64,000 nt of DNA from Schistocerca nitens (Eukaryota; Arthropoda; Insecta; Orthoptera; Acrididae): NCBI RefSeq assembly GCF_023898315.1, contig NC_064617.1:716489202-716553201 (forward strand), written 5' to 3'. Under the pieces are notes generated by a model, which ran no database searches, was not told the DNA's origin, and was given only the letters and a program-made list of their open reading frames with translations. Shown one piece after another: positions 12,791-23,929 of the stretch. The position numbers were made by a program, and so were the translations under genes. How positions within the stretch are numbered: the stretch's first letter is position 1; every line of letters starts with the position of its first letter.

Positions 12791-12863
12791 GCCCCGACTG
12801 GGACTCGAACCCAGGACCTCCTGCTTACATGGCAGACGCTCTGTCCATCTGAGCCACCGAGGA
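12791..12863 (-). other. tRNA-like head of SINE copy 1
   Basis: Read on the minus strand, the segment has a D-arm/A-box (GGCTCAGATGGACAGAGC), an anticodon-stem pair (TCTGC/GCAGG) and a T-arm/B-box (GGTTCGAGTCC). By position the anticodon would be TGT. The residue before it is not T and the acceptor stem does not pair well, so I call it a SINE promoter rather than a functional tRNA gene. The A and B boxes would serve RNA polymerase III. Confidence 0.75.
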
Positions 12864-13230
12864 CGCAGATGAATAGCGCGACTGCAGGGACTTATCTCCT
12901 GCACGCTTCCCGTGAGACTCACATTCCCAACTGTCCACAATTCTACATATGTATTGTACCTTATAGACATTGGCCCACCCACTCATTACTCGCGCACGCT
13001 TTGGCGATTCCCGTAAGAGTTTGGGCAACCTGTGCACATTTGCACAGATGAAGATCAGTGGCTGGGTAGCCTTTAACTATATATATATGAAGACAGTAAC
13101 TAGTTCTCGAAAGAACAGTTACTGTTGATGACCGTGCAGCTTTTCCCTGGAATAAATGATGACTAACTGACAACCTCAGCTGCCGACAGGTGTTGTTGTT
13201 ATACCTCGATGTGGACAGCTGAAAATGTGT

Positions 13231-13286
13231 GCCCTGACCGGGACTCGAACCCGGGGTCTCCTGCTTACATGGCAGACGCTCTATCC
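13231..13286 (-). other. Truncated tRNA-like head of SINE copy 2
   Basis: It has the same T-arm and anticodon-arm sequence as copy 1 (GGGTTCGAGTCCC on the minus strand). It is cut at the D-arm by the return of RTE-like sequence at 13287, so the A-box is missing. Confidence 0.75.
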
Positions 13287-13690
13287 TGTTTGGAAGTGAA
13301 ACATGGACGATAAATAGTTTAGAGAATAGCAGCTTTTGAAATGTGGTGCTACAGAAGACTGCTGAAGATTAGATGGGTATATCACCTAAATAATGAGGAG
13401 GTACTGAATAGAATTGGGGAGAAGAGAAATTTGTGGCACAACTTGACTAGAAGAATGGATCGGTTGATAGGACATATTCTGAGGCATCAAGGGATCATCA
13501 ATTTAGTATTGGAGGGCAACGCGGAGAGTAAAAATCGTAGAGGGAGACCAAGAGATGAATACACTAAGCAGATTCAGAAGGATGTAGGTTGCAGTAGGTA
13601 CTTGGAATTGATGAAGCTTGCACAGGATAGATAGCATGGAGAGCTGCATCAAACCAGTCTCTGGGCTGAAGAACACAACAACAACAATGT
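13287..13690 (+). pseudogene. RTE-like element, 3' portion with (CAA)n tail
   Basis: Sequence resumes with LFGSETW, then an open frame 13341-13634 reading MWCYRRLLKIRWVYHL, NRIGEKRNLWHNLTRR, GRPRDEYTKQIQKDVG and KLAQDR. This is the conserved C-terminus of the family. It ends at CTGGGCTGAAGAACACAAC followed by an (ACA)n tail near 13680, the 3' terminus. Other copies lie at 20160-21115 and 53105-55433 on the minus strand. Confidence 0.85.
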
Positions 13691-14072
13691 TTTAACTATG
13701 GGCATTAATTACTCTGGAATTAAATGAGTGCAAGACTCGCTAACATATTTTCATCATTAGCTGCTTAATACTTTATTTTTTCTATAAGTTTTTCATCTTA
13801 TTTATCAGGAAGTCAGTAATGAGGTATATGCTTACACATGAACAATGATAATGAAATTCAAAATTATAGATTTTAGGAATTAGTACAGTTTTTAGGTGAA
13901 CTAACTGTCTCATTCTATTCCTGATAACAAAAGGAATGTAATAGATAATGAAGTTGGATAAGCCCTGAGTCAGTATTTGAGATTTTTAGGTTCTGTGCAC
14001 ATGTTATATTAATGACAAAATTGAAGATGTCTCAGAATTTACACATACACATAAAATTAATAACAGTAGTAA
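13691..14072. other. Unassigned spacer
   Basis: AT-rich DNA without recognisable features. Confidence 0.5.
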
Positions 14073-14112
14073 TAAAATAATAATAAAATAATAATAATAA
14101 TAACAATAATAG
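14073..14112. repeat. (TAA)n microsatellite
   Basis: About 40 bp of AATAATAAT-type repeat with small interruptions. On the minus strand it lies at the downstream side of the decayed non-LTR element, so it could be the remnant of its 3' tail or an independent microsatellite. Confidence 0.7.
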
Positions 14113-15260
14113 TTTGGGGATGGAGGAAGAGAAAATGGAACAGCTTGAAGGAATCCACCTGCTTTGTTCCAAATTCAGCATGTATCCCATTCCACCCAAC
14201 AGAATTATTACTATTTGATGATATAACATTTTCCATGTCCTTTATTGAATGTTTTTGAAAATCTGTTACATACTCAGCATCTGGATGGTGTCCAACGGGA
14301 TTTACTTCACTCTGGTACCCTACTATGTCAACATCTGACCTAGCCATATTTTTGAGGAATCTATTTAAATACTTTGATATTGGAGTTGGGTTTACAGCAA
14401 GGCAATCACCTACATTAATCATAGATATTTCAAGGCTACTAACTCCAATGCTGAATTGTGATTTGGCAGCAGACAATACAGTCTTTGTCTTACTTTTAGG
14501 TTGTAAAATCAACTTATAGTTTGGCATTTTTGTGGCTGTCTTCACACCTTTTTTTTAAAAAAATTATAATATCTAACATACTCAGTAAAATGGCAGTTTT
14601 ATCATATTTCACTTCCTGACACTAGAAATTTGCATACCTTGTGTCATCCACTTACGTTTACCAGTCATTTGTTCACACGTGTTTTTAACTGGAAAACATT
14701 CATTAAACATCTCAAGAAAGCTACTTGAAAATTCTCAAAGTTACTACTGCTTGAAATACAGCAGTCAAAAGGCCATTCAGTATCACTTTACTGAATTGTT
14801 TTCATCAGAATTCCTTTTATACTGCTTCCATAACTTGAAATCATGCTGTTTATTCTTACTAGTTCAGTGGATAATCCAGAAGGGGTCGGAGATTCCTAAA
14901 TCTAAGCAAAATTTGTAAATATCTTCAAACACTAAATGTGTTAAAATATTATCAGTGCAGGTCGCTGACTGTATATTTACTGTAGTGGCTTGCATGAAGT
15001 ATACATTGAAGCTAAAGTTATTTATTATGTCAGTGCTGTTTATGTGTCATTACTGTCAGCTATGGTATTCATATTAAAGTCATCAGATATTAAAATGTTT
15101 TTCCTTTTTTAATTATTGAGGTTTTAAGCAGGCTCTGAAATTTGGTGAGAAAAGCTTCAGTTGTAGCTGATACTCTGTAAATAGAAACTACTATGACCTT
15201 TAGGTCCCGTAACTTTCAAATATACACTATTCATTCAAATAATTAAAATAATTTCTATTT
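14113..15260 (-). pseudogene. Decayed non-LTR element (endonuclease end and EN-RT linker)
   Basis: The minus-strand frame 14545-14057 (162 codons) includes INVGDCLAVNPTPISKYL and ends near SVGWNGIHAE, which resembles the linker into RT (S-G-D-G-I motif). Upstream, 15250-15080 reads VSIYRVSATTEAFLTKFQSLL followed by an FN-like remnant. That matches the apurinic-type endonuclease segment normally written Y-R-S-P...L, then GDFN. Stops interrupt most of it. I am fairly sure of the class and not of the clade. Confidence 0.55.
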
Positions 15261-15426
15261 TATTCACCTTTACAATTCCTTGTTTATCATACAGGACTAC
15301 TTGAATATAAATTAGAATAATGATTTCTGTTCAAATATTTCTCTGTGGTATAGAAGCAATTGTTAAGGAGAATAAAATATGAAATAGGAAATTATTTTAA
15401 TTATTTGAATGAAGAGTGTATATCTA

Positions 15427-16847
15427 CACTCCTGGAATTGGAAAAAAGAACACATTGACACTGGTGTGTCAGACCCACCATACTTGCTCCGGACACTGCG
15501 AGAGGGCTATACAAGCAATGATCACACGCACGGCACAGCGGACACACCAGGAACCGCGGTGTTGGCCGTCGAATGGCGCTAGCTGCGCAGCATTTGTGCA
15601 CCGCCGCCGTCAGTGTCAGCCAGTTTGCCGTGGCATACGGAGCTCCATCGCAGTCTTTAACACTGGTAGCATGCCGCGACAGCGTGGACGTGAATCGTAT
15701 GTGCAGTTGCCGGACTTTGAGCGAGGGCGTATAGTGGGCATGCAGGAGGCCGGGTGGACGTACCGCCGAATTGCTCAACACGTGGGGCGTGAGGTCTCCA
15801 CAGTACATCGATGTTGTCACCAGTGGTCGGCGGAAGGTGCACGTGCCCGTCGACCTGGGACCGGACCGCAGCGACGCACGGATGCACGCCAAGACCGTAG
15901 GTTCCTACGCAGTGCCATAGGGGACCGCACCGCCACTTCCCAGCAAATTAGGGACACTGTTGCTCCTGGGGTATCGGCGAGGACCATTCGCAACTGTCTC
16001 CATGAAGCTGGCTACGGTCCCGCACACCGTTAGGCCGTCTTCCGCTCACGCCCCAACATCGTGCAGCCCGCCTCCAGTGGTGTCGCGACAGGCGTGAATG
16101 GAGGGACGAATGGAGACGTGTCGTCTTCAGCGACGAGAGTCGCTTCTGCCTTGGTGCCAATGATGGTCGTATGCATGTTTGGTGCCGTGCAGGTGAGCGC
16201 CACAATCAGGACTGCATACGACCGAGGCACACAGGGCCAACACCCGGCATCATGGTGTGGGGAGCGATCTCCTACACTGGCCGTACACCACTGGTGATCG
16301 TCAAGGGGACACTGAATAGTGCACGGTACATCCAAACCGTCATCGAACCCATCGTTCTACCATTCCTAGACCGGCAAGGGAACTTGCTGTTCCAACAGGA
16401 CAATGCACGTCCGCATGTATCCCGTGCCACCCAATGTGCTCTAGAAGGTGTAAGTCAACTACCCTGGCCAGCAAGATCTCCGGATCTGTCCCCCATTGAG
16501 CATGTTTGGGACTGGATGAAGCGTCGTCTCACGCGGTCTGCACGTCCAGCACGAACGCTGGTCCAACTGAGGTGCCAGGTGGAAATGGCATGGCAAGCCG
16601 TTCCACAGGACTACATCCAGCATCTCTACGATCGTCTCCATGGGAGAATAGCAGCCTGCATTGCTGCGAAAGGTGGATATACACTGTACTAGTGCCGACA
16701 TTGTGCATGCTCTGTTGCCTGTGTCTATGTGCCTGTGGTTCTGTCAGTGTGATCATGTGATGTATCTGACCCCAGGAATGTGTCAATAAAGTTTCCCCTT
16801 CCTGGGACAATGAATTCACGGTGTTCTTATTTCAATTTCCAGGAGTG
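15427..16847 (+). mobile_element. Tc1-like DNA transposon, nearly intact
   Basis: The ends are inverted repeats: CACTCCTGGAATTGGAAAAA on the left, and CACTCCTGGAAATTGAAATA read inward from the right. TA flanks both ends (15425-15426 and 16848-16849). At 1421 bp the element is a normal Tc1 size. It is much more GC-rich than the surrounding DNA and contains a transposase with only one frame break. Both points suggest a relatively young insertion. Confidence 0.9.
15672..16692 (+). pseudogene. Tc1-like transposase with a single frameshift
   Basis: The first segment (15672-16033) starts MPRQRGRESYVQLPDFERG. It contains two helix-turn-helix units, WTYRRIAQHVGREVSTVHR and ISARTIRNCL-like VSARTIRNCLHEAGYGP, and stops at 16033. 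The catalytic segment continues in another frame to 16692: VVFSDESRF (first Asp, about 16125), LFQQDNARPH (second Asp, about 16400) and SPDLSPIEHVWDWMKRRL (Glu, about 16498). A frame break near 16020-16033 separates DNA binding from catalysis, so this copy is non-autonomous. By my count 32 residues separate the second Asp and the Glu, against 34 in classic Tc1. Confidence 0.9.
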
Positions 16848-16849
16848 TA

Positions 16850-17389
16850 TATGTTACATATTATTATTATTGAGATTGAGTAACAATTGGAAATAACAAA
16901 AATACCTTTATTTTATGTTTCGTATTATTATTACTTAGATATGTTCATTAACAATAACTTACAAAGTAGTCATAACATCCTGCCTTGTAAAATTGTAGTT
17001 TTGTTTCCTGCAATTGTGAAAATTTGAGTGTATTTGGCTAAAGCACAAGAGGAATTAGCAGAATTGTGAGCTTCAGTTTGCGGTAGTAACATTAGGGCTA
17101 GGTCATAAAGCCTCCCAAATCAGTGATAAAACCCAGGAAGTGCTACAAATGTGATAGCTTCAGTCTAGCTAACTCTAATAGCTTCAGTGCTTACTTAATA
17201 GCACACAGAAGCATACACTCATCCCAACAAGTTTATTAGCAGCCTAACAATACAGAACATAAAAATGCAGGGTGAGGCTGAAAATGTTAATAATACCGAG
17301 AAGGTATTTTTGTTAGATATAATTCATATTAAATGGATGTTATGTAATGAAAGTTTCAAAGTAGGAGTGCAGGCAGCAGTTTAGAATAA
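16850..17389. other. Unassigned sequence
   Basis: AT-rich DNA downstream of the Tc1-like element. No recognised motif. Confidence 0.5.
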
Positions 17390-19330
17390 AATACAATAGA
17401 ATAGATTTATTCACCTTTGAGGATTTTCTGTTTAATTGCTGTTGTCAAATTTTACAGATTATATATTTTCCACTTCTACATTAGACTTTACACATTACAT
17501 AAACATATTTACAATAATCAGTTAATACAGTTACATAATACATTATGTTTGCACACTATAGATTAAACATTACATCTGATTTTATATATTGATATATTTA
17601 ACTTTGTGTATTGCACAGTACTGCATTTTGTTATTGTAAATAGCTTATCATAATAAAGTATACTTTCATGACAGTCTTTCACTGTGTGATATTCTTAACT
17701 TTTAATTCATTTTTCAGTTTTACTTTGAAATTTATTCACATGCACTGTATGACCAGTTTTTAGGACTATCTTAAAAAAGCACGATGCCAAGATGTTTATA
17801 ATGGTCATGAATCTTTGCTAAATGGTAAATGGCATGGCAGTTGTATGTAAGTTTATTGTGTTATGCTGATGTACTGAGCTTATTAGATTAAATAGATTTA
17901 TATTTTCCTTAAAATAGATCAGGCTACTGCAAATATTTATACTTGGTACTGTCATCATATTAAATTCCTTAAAGTAATTTCTACAAGATTCTGATGGTGC
18001 ATGTAACATCCTTTTTCTACCATTTAAATATTATTTTTGCATCACTGGAATTTTTCTGTGATAGAATTTTATATGTCAGATGTGAATGGAAGAAGGTAAA
18101 GTATACATATAATAAGAACATTTTGCTGATGCAACTTCTCAATTTGTGCAATAGACACTACCTGAGAGAGTCTGTTACATAGTTTGTATGTATGAGTATG
18201 TTATGCAAGTCTTTAGTCAATATGAAAACTAAGAAGTTTTGCTGAGGTATTGTCCTGTTTCAGTGCATTTCAATAGAACAATATTCTTCAGTTTTTGTAT
18301 AATTTGTCTTAAATCATGTGCTGCATATGTCTTTTGTTGTTGCTACATTAAGCTGTAGACCATCCAGGTTCTCTCCTGTACAACTAGTGTAGCACTATCT
18401 ACATAGAGCACAGTTTCACAAGGCAATACTAAGGGCAGATCATTTATATATATAATAAATAAAATATTGTTGAAGAACTGAGCCATGAGATACTTCTGCT
18501 AAGGCTGGTAGACAATCTGAGTTTTGATTCTCTGAACACATAAGCTGCTGCCTGTCACTGAGGTAGGACTGCATAAAGTCAAGAGCATTCTCTCTTTTTC
18601 CATACTAATATAACTTTTTAGTCAGTATTTCAAATGAGAGTGTCTCAAAGGCTATACTTACATCAAGTAGTGTGGCATAAATAATTGTTATATACTTTCA
18701 CCGTAATGCTTTCAGCTGCTTTAACAGTAGAGTTGCCAGGCTTGAATCCCTATTGTGCCGAAAAGAGTTATTTATTGCATTGAACATCCTGGACAATCTT
18801 TTGTTGCATACAGTACTTGATTATCTTTGCTTTTACTGGGTAAATGAGATGGATGAGTAATTTTCTGCTGGTGCTTTGTTGATTGTTTGTATTATTACCA
18901 ATAGTTGACAGTAGTGCTTTAGCTTTGCTCAAATCTTTCTCTAACTTGATGTCTGAGAAGGGTTTGCCAAAAAGTGTGTGTAATACATCTGGTTGCTTCA
19001 GAAAAGCACTGGCTTTCATTTCAGAGTTTATTTCTGTTTTATTGACCTCCCATCCAAGCTTACATTTGTTTTGTGCATTAAGAATGTGTTCACCATTTAC
19101 TTTACATTTAAGTAACTGGATTTCTGATTTATAATGCCCTTTTGCTGAGCACATTTGGTTGAATTTGTTACCATTTTTATACTAGCTGCATAGTCTTTTG
19201 GGTTTAATAGGATGCTCTGCTTGCAATGATCCTAGTGATATGAAGAACAGATTTCATTAGAATCTTTAACAATTTGGCTGCAGACTTGTTTGCTTCATAT
19301 CCTGCAGGATTAATTTATTCCAGTTTATTA
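17390..19330 (-). pseudogene. Decayed non-LTR element (linker, RT, 3' UTR)
   Basis: The minus-strand frame 19154-18768 (LKCKVNGEHILNAQNKC, IGNNTNNQQ and further) looks like the endonuclease-RT linker. Broken RT motifs follow: FGFKPGNSTVKAAESI (about 18750), DFMQSYLSDRQQL (about 18580), VSHGSVL (about 18500) and LYVDSATL near 18400 in place of the catalytic DD motif. The long AT-rich stretch to 17390 would be the C-terminus and 3' UTR. It is full of stops. The 3' boundary is approximate. Confidence 0.7.
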
Positions 19331-20159
19331 AGTTTAATTTGCCTTGTAACTGGTTTAACTTGTGACCATTAATGGTTCAAATCAGACTTCCATTTTCAGT
19401 GGAACAGCTATGTATTTTATTATTTAAGGGATCTCAGATGACTGAGGACGACATGGCTGACGGTGAACTATATTTAGCATTATCTATTTCTTGCCTCTAC
19501 AGTTCATATGGAGGCAATGTGTTTAATGGTGTTCCCAGTTTAGGCCAACTGCATCTATAAATGTTACATTTTTATATTTTCTACAGATTCTTTCCAGGTA
19601 ACTCAAATTCTGTAATTTCTGTGGTTACACAGGGCCATCAAGGAAGATCATATCATTTGCGTTCACTATGATCTGTTGCATTGGTACATTACAAATCACA
19701 AAGGTTTAAAAATAAATAAATAAATAAATAAAAGATTTCCTACTGCCATGGTCCTGTTCTTATGTAAATGTCATTTTCTCCCCCAAAAAGCACCAAATAG
19801 TTTTCAGTCTGCATTACCACTGACTTCTGAGCAATATTTTTTTTTAAATAACACCAAGAGGACCACCAGCATATGTAAAACTGATGAGAAAAGAAATTTG
19901 TGACACAAATTTTGTGCTTTTTCTGGGAGTAGTTTTGGTAGATTTCTTTCTGCACCTATTGGACTTTTATTCTGAGTACCTTCTGTAGTTATAGATTTGT
20001 TACTAGGCTACATTTCATTTGTCTGTGGGTTTCAATGAATGCTTTGGTGGTAGAAACAATTCCATGTTGGCATTAATCAGTGGTCATCAAACATTTTTGT
20101 TCAAGAATTAATATTGACATTATGGGGTGGCACCTCAGGTTGCATATGCAATCATCTTA
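19331..20159. other. Unassigned sequence with a (TAAA)n run
   Basis: A simple (TAAA)n repeat lies at about 19708-19733. The remainder is AT-rich and unrecognised. A 62-codon frame at 19372-19560 has no known motif. Confidence 0.5.
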
Positions 20160-21115
20160 TTATTAATTGGTAATCTGCATAAATTAGTATGGTGTTGTTT
20201 TGACCATTGGTCCAATGACTGGTGTGATGCTGCTTGCTGTGCTACTCTAGCCTGTGCAAGCCTCTTCACCTCCAAATAACTGCTACAACCTACATCCTTC
20301 TGAATCTGCTTACTGTATTCATCTCTTGGTCTCCCTGTATGATTTTTAACTGTCTCTCCCCCCCCCCCCCCCTTCCCACACACACCTCACTCTAGTACTA
20401 AATTCGAGATCCCTTAATGACTCAGCATGTGTACTATCAACTGATCCCTTCTTCTTGTCAGGTTGTGCCACAAATTTCTTTTCTCATTATTTCTATTCAT
20501 TCAGCATTCTTCTGTAGCACCACACTTCAAAAGCCTCTACTCTCTACTTGTCTAAACTGTTTCTCATCCACGTTTCACTTACATATGTGGCTACACTGCA
20601 GACAAATGCCTTTACAAAAGACTTCCTACCACTTAAATCTATATTCTATGTTAACAAATTTTTCTTCTTCAGAAACACTTTTCTTGCTATTGCCAGTTTA
20701 CATTTTATATCCTCTCTATGTTGGCCATCACCAGTTATTTTACTGCCCAAATAGCAAAACTCATCAACTACTTTGAGTGTCTCATTTCCTAATCTAATTC
20801 CTTCAGAACTGTCTGATATAATTTGATTGTATTCCATTATCCTTGTCATGCTTTTATTGATGGTCATCTTATATCCTCCTTCCAAGACACTGTCTGTTCC
20901 ATTTAACTGCTCTTCCAAGTCCTTTACTGTCTCTGACAGGATTACAATGTCATCAGCAAACCTCAGAGCTTTTATTTCTTCTCCCTAAACTTTAATTTCT
21001 ACCCCAGGTTTTTCTTTGGGTTCCTTTACTGCTTGCTCAGTGTACAGACTAAATAACATCGGGGATAGGAATCCCAGTTCTTCTCATGTCCTGCCTGTTG
21101 TATCCTCATTAATAT
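20160..21115 (-). pseudogene. RTE-like non-LTR element, second copy (3' part)
   Basis: Same family as 11641-13690. On the minus strand, 20918-20646 reads MTRIMEYNQI then GIRLGNETLKVVDEFCYLGSKIT, the post-palm region. Near 20960-21090 is a degraded copy of NLYTEQAVKEPK and the ADD region (FADDIVIL-like, reading FADDIVILSE). The C-terminus PRDEYSKQIQKDVGCSSYLE lies at 20345-20270. A run of about 15 C at 20358-20372 replaces part of the glycine-rich region and looks like local slippage. The copy is 5'-truncated at about 21115. Confidence 0.85.
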
Positions 21116-21120
21116 GTGAA

Positions 21121-21420
21121 ATTGTTGCTTTGATGTGAGCTCACAGTTCATGCACATCCCTCAGTATGGTCTGGTAGACAGCAGCTTTCTTTAAGTCCCA
21201 AAGTAAACAGCCTGATGAGGTTATGTCTGGATGCTTCGGGGACCAGGAAATACGACCTCCTCTGCTAATCCAGCAACCTTGAAATATAATGTCCAAAGCC
21301 TTCCTAATGGTGGAGGTCGAGTGAGGAGGGGCACTGTCCTGCTGTAGCATTATATTGAGGTGAAGTTCCTCAATGTGTGGAAGTGCAAACTGTTCCAACA
21401 TATTCAGATAACCCTTTGGG

Positions 21421-21479
<59 letters not shown>

Positions 21480-22080
21480 ATTCCCCAACACAGTCATGAA
21501 GCAGATCACACCATAGCTTTACCTCTGGACTATTGAGCACTGTTCCCATGTTAAAGTAGGGGTTCTCAGAGCAATGGATGCTCATATTGTGTCTGTTTAC
21601 CTTCTGGGACACATGAAAGCAAGCTTCATTCATGAATATCACATTTTTCAGACAGTCTGGGTCACCATCAATGTGACTTAGAATCTCAATTGCAAAGCAC
21701 TGTGCTTTGGCCTATCACCAGATTGAAGCACATGCAGCAGCTGCACTTTGTGGGCATGAAGCTTGTGCCTCTTGTGGAGCACCCTGTACACCATGGTTGG
21801 TGGTTACTGCAACTGTTGAGACATTTGACGTATTGATTTGGTTGGGCCCCAGATAAATTCCTGTTGCAACTGTTCTACATTTGTATCACTCATGCTCAGA
21901 TGCCCGGAACTCGTCCTCTTCTCCTCATGGCACTTCTGGATTCCTCATGTACCACTGTCAGATGGTTGGATGTGATAATAGTGTGCATCTGTAAGGTGTC
22001 CAGAAGATCTGTTGCATCTGGGTATCAGATTTGCCCTCTGTCAACCATTACACAGACTGTGCTATGAGCTGGAGGTGACC
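21121..22080 (-). pseudogene. IS630-Tc1-mariner transposase remnant, DD41D type
   Basis: On the minus strand, 21401-21141 reads IMLQQDSAPPHSTSTIRKAL, then FQGCWISRGGRISWSPKHPDI and LLWDLKKAAVYQ. The spacing from the Asp of QQD to the position of the third acidic residue is 41 by count, the DD41D layout. The third acidic position itself reads Gly in this copy. Upstream, MIFMNEACFHVS (21642-21610) matches the first-Asp block, with Asn at the catalytic position. Near 21720-21780 HKLHAHKVQLLHVL-like text is the DNA-binding linker. A 56-bp A run splits the frame. I did not find TIRs. Confidence 0.75.
21421..21476. repeat. A56 homopolymer inside a transposase remnant
   Basis: An uninterrupted run of 56 adenines on the plus strand sits between two recognisable parts of the minus-strand transposase. 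No other sequence accompanies it, and I see no clear target duplication around it. Confidence 0.95.
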
Positions 22081-22522
22081 ATTTTCATCAATAACTAACC
22101 TGAAAAAGAAAAAACAAAAAATAAAACAAAACAGAAAATCAGTTTAGGTGAATACGAACATAGTGCCACAAACCACATCTTTTTACCTATCCCCATGTCT
22201 GAAATAAGCTTGATCAAGATTGTAAGGATAATTTTAGAATACCTTGTGTCCTATGAGCCTTCAATAGACTAGCTATATTAAAAGTATGATAAGTTAGTGC
22301 TGGACCGTAAGTGCTGATGTGCTTATTGTTAAAAGTCGGCACCATTCACATTTCTTCACATCAACTTCCCTGTTCCAGACTATCACTGCCATCGGCAACC
22401 CCAGGGTTGTCATACTACAATTATTCATTCTCTGTGTATCTGACTGCATTGCCTTTGCTTAAAATATTGCTGTCTCTGTATTTTTGTCTGTTTCTGAGCA
22501 TAAAAACTAGACTCTATTAACT

Positions 22523-22895
22523 TTAGTTACCATTTGCTGGACTGAGACTCGAATTCGGTCTAGCACATAGTTTTAAACTGCCAGGAAGTTTTATTTCAGT
22601 GTACACTCCACTACAGAGTGAAAATTTCATTCCGGAAACATCCCCCAAGCTGCGGCTAAGCCATGTCTTCACATTATCCTTTCTTCCAGGAGTGCTAGGT
22701 AGGAGACGAGATACTGGCAGAATTGAACCTTTGAGGATGGGGCATGAGTCATGCTTGAATAGCTCAGTTGGCAGGACACTTGTCTGCGAAAGGCAAAGGT
22801 CCCAAGTTCGAGTCTCAATCTGACACATAATTTTAACCTGCAAAGAAGTTTCATATCATCACTCTACTACGGAGTGAAAATTTCATTCTGTATCA
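22523..22895 (+). mobile_element. Dimeric tRNA-derived SINE (second family)
   Basis: Two related units lie in tandem. Both end in CTGCC/CTGCA AGGAAGTTT-type sequence followed by CTACAGAGTGAAAATTTCATT (one base different in the second). The second unit has a clear tRNA-like head at 22755-22828, with A-box TAGCTCAGTTGGCAGGACA, anticodon-stem region CTTGTCTGCGAAAGGCAAAG and B-box AAGTTCGAGTCTC. The first unit retains only the B-box side (GACTCGAATTC near 22546). The family is abundant in orthopteran genomes as far as I know. No acceptor-stem pairing supports a functional tRNA. Confidence 0.8.
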
Positions 22896-23929
22896 GACAA
22901 ATTGCAGACAATTTGCCTTAAACCTGTGTAAAGATTGTCTTACTCTTTGAGCAGTATGATAAACCATCGGTGAACTGTTTTCTGGAAAATGATTATGTAG
23001 AATTTAGAAAATTGTTCTGGAGAGAAGAGTGTACACAAGCACCATAATGCTTTCCATGTGAACACTTCTGGTAGGTGGCTATTTTCACAGCTAATTACCA
23101 GATGCATCCAGTCTGCTCAAAGCACTATCCACCTTATGCCAGTGATTTTTAATGTGTTCCCAGTATAGTGTAAAAGCGTCTGAAAGACAGATGTGCAAAA
23201 TAAATTTAGTTGCAATTGAAAAAATAATTAATGAAACAAAACTCTACAAACTGAACACTAGAAGCCTCATTAATAAAAAGAGGTGAACTTCCAATACCTA
23301 TGCAAGAAACTGAAAAGGCAAATGGAAGGTAACAGATGTGTTGAGCTTATTAGGACATCACATGGGAATCACTGAAATTGAATAGATGCATCTTGCTGGA
23401 TGCAAGCTAATATCACACTACTGCAGAACCAGTAAGGAAAGGGAGAAGGGCTTTGTGCAAAAAATTAGGTAAAGTTCCTGGTCATCCAGGTTAGTGAATA
23501 TTGTGCTTATCAGCTCTTTAAATGCTGGATCACAAAGTTGACCAAGAAACACAAAAGATCGTTTGACAATTTACCAGCAGTAAATACTTTAACCTTTTAA
23601 AGTTAGCTAGAGACAGTTTTAGTAACATTATGCAGGATTAACAGGTGAGTAATTGTTTGTAAAGGCTTCAATGTTGAATTTAAGCCAGTATTACTGATCC
23701 AGGACACCTAGAGCTGTTAAGTGACCAGGTTTGGATTATTTTCCACAGTAAAATGCCATACGAGTTGTTTACAAATTGTTTTACACCCATCTTCCTTCAG
23801 TGAGTTATATGTACAAATAATAGTTAATGGTCTATGTGCCCCCTATGATCAACTATAATATGTACATCAGTTGTATTCAGAGTGTAGAAGGAAGGTCTTG
23901 TATCACAAAATGATACAAAAAAGACTTGG
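22896..23929. other. Unassigned sequence
   Basis: AT-rich DNA between the SINE and an RT remnant. I recognise no motif on either strand. It could include the 5' part of the element that follows. Confidence 0.45.

Larger units (their letters stand above)
12637..13286 (-). mobile_element. Dimeric tRNA-derived SINE inserted in the RTE-like element
   Basis: Two direct copies of the same unit occur. Copy 1 starts near 12642 (TATATATGAAGACAGTAAC) and copy 2 near 13080, and they match closely for about 200 bp. Each includes a tRNA-like segment on the minus strand (12791-12863 and 13231-13286). Copy 1 continues past its tRNA part for about 210 bp to a TATATATATG junction with copy 2. Copy 2 ends inside its tRNA part at 13286, where RTE-like sequence resumes. 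About 500 bp of the RTE-like element expected between 12636 and 13287 are missing, so this is an insertion plus deletion or a recombination product. Confidence 0.8.

Noticed and set aside
12791-12863. Functional tRNA gene
   Set aside because: The acceptor stem does not pair, the base before the anticodon is not T, and the segment is embedded in a repeated SINE unit. The same applies to 22755-22828.
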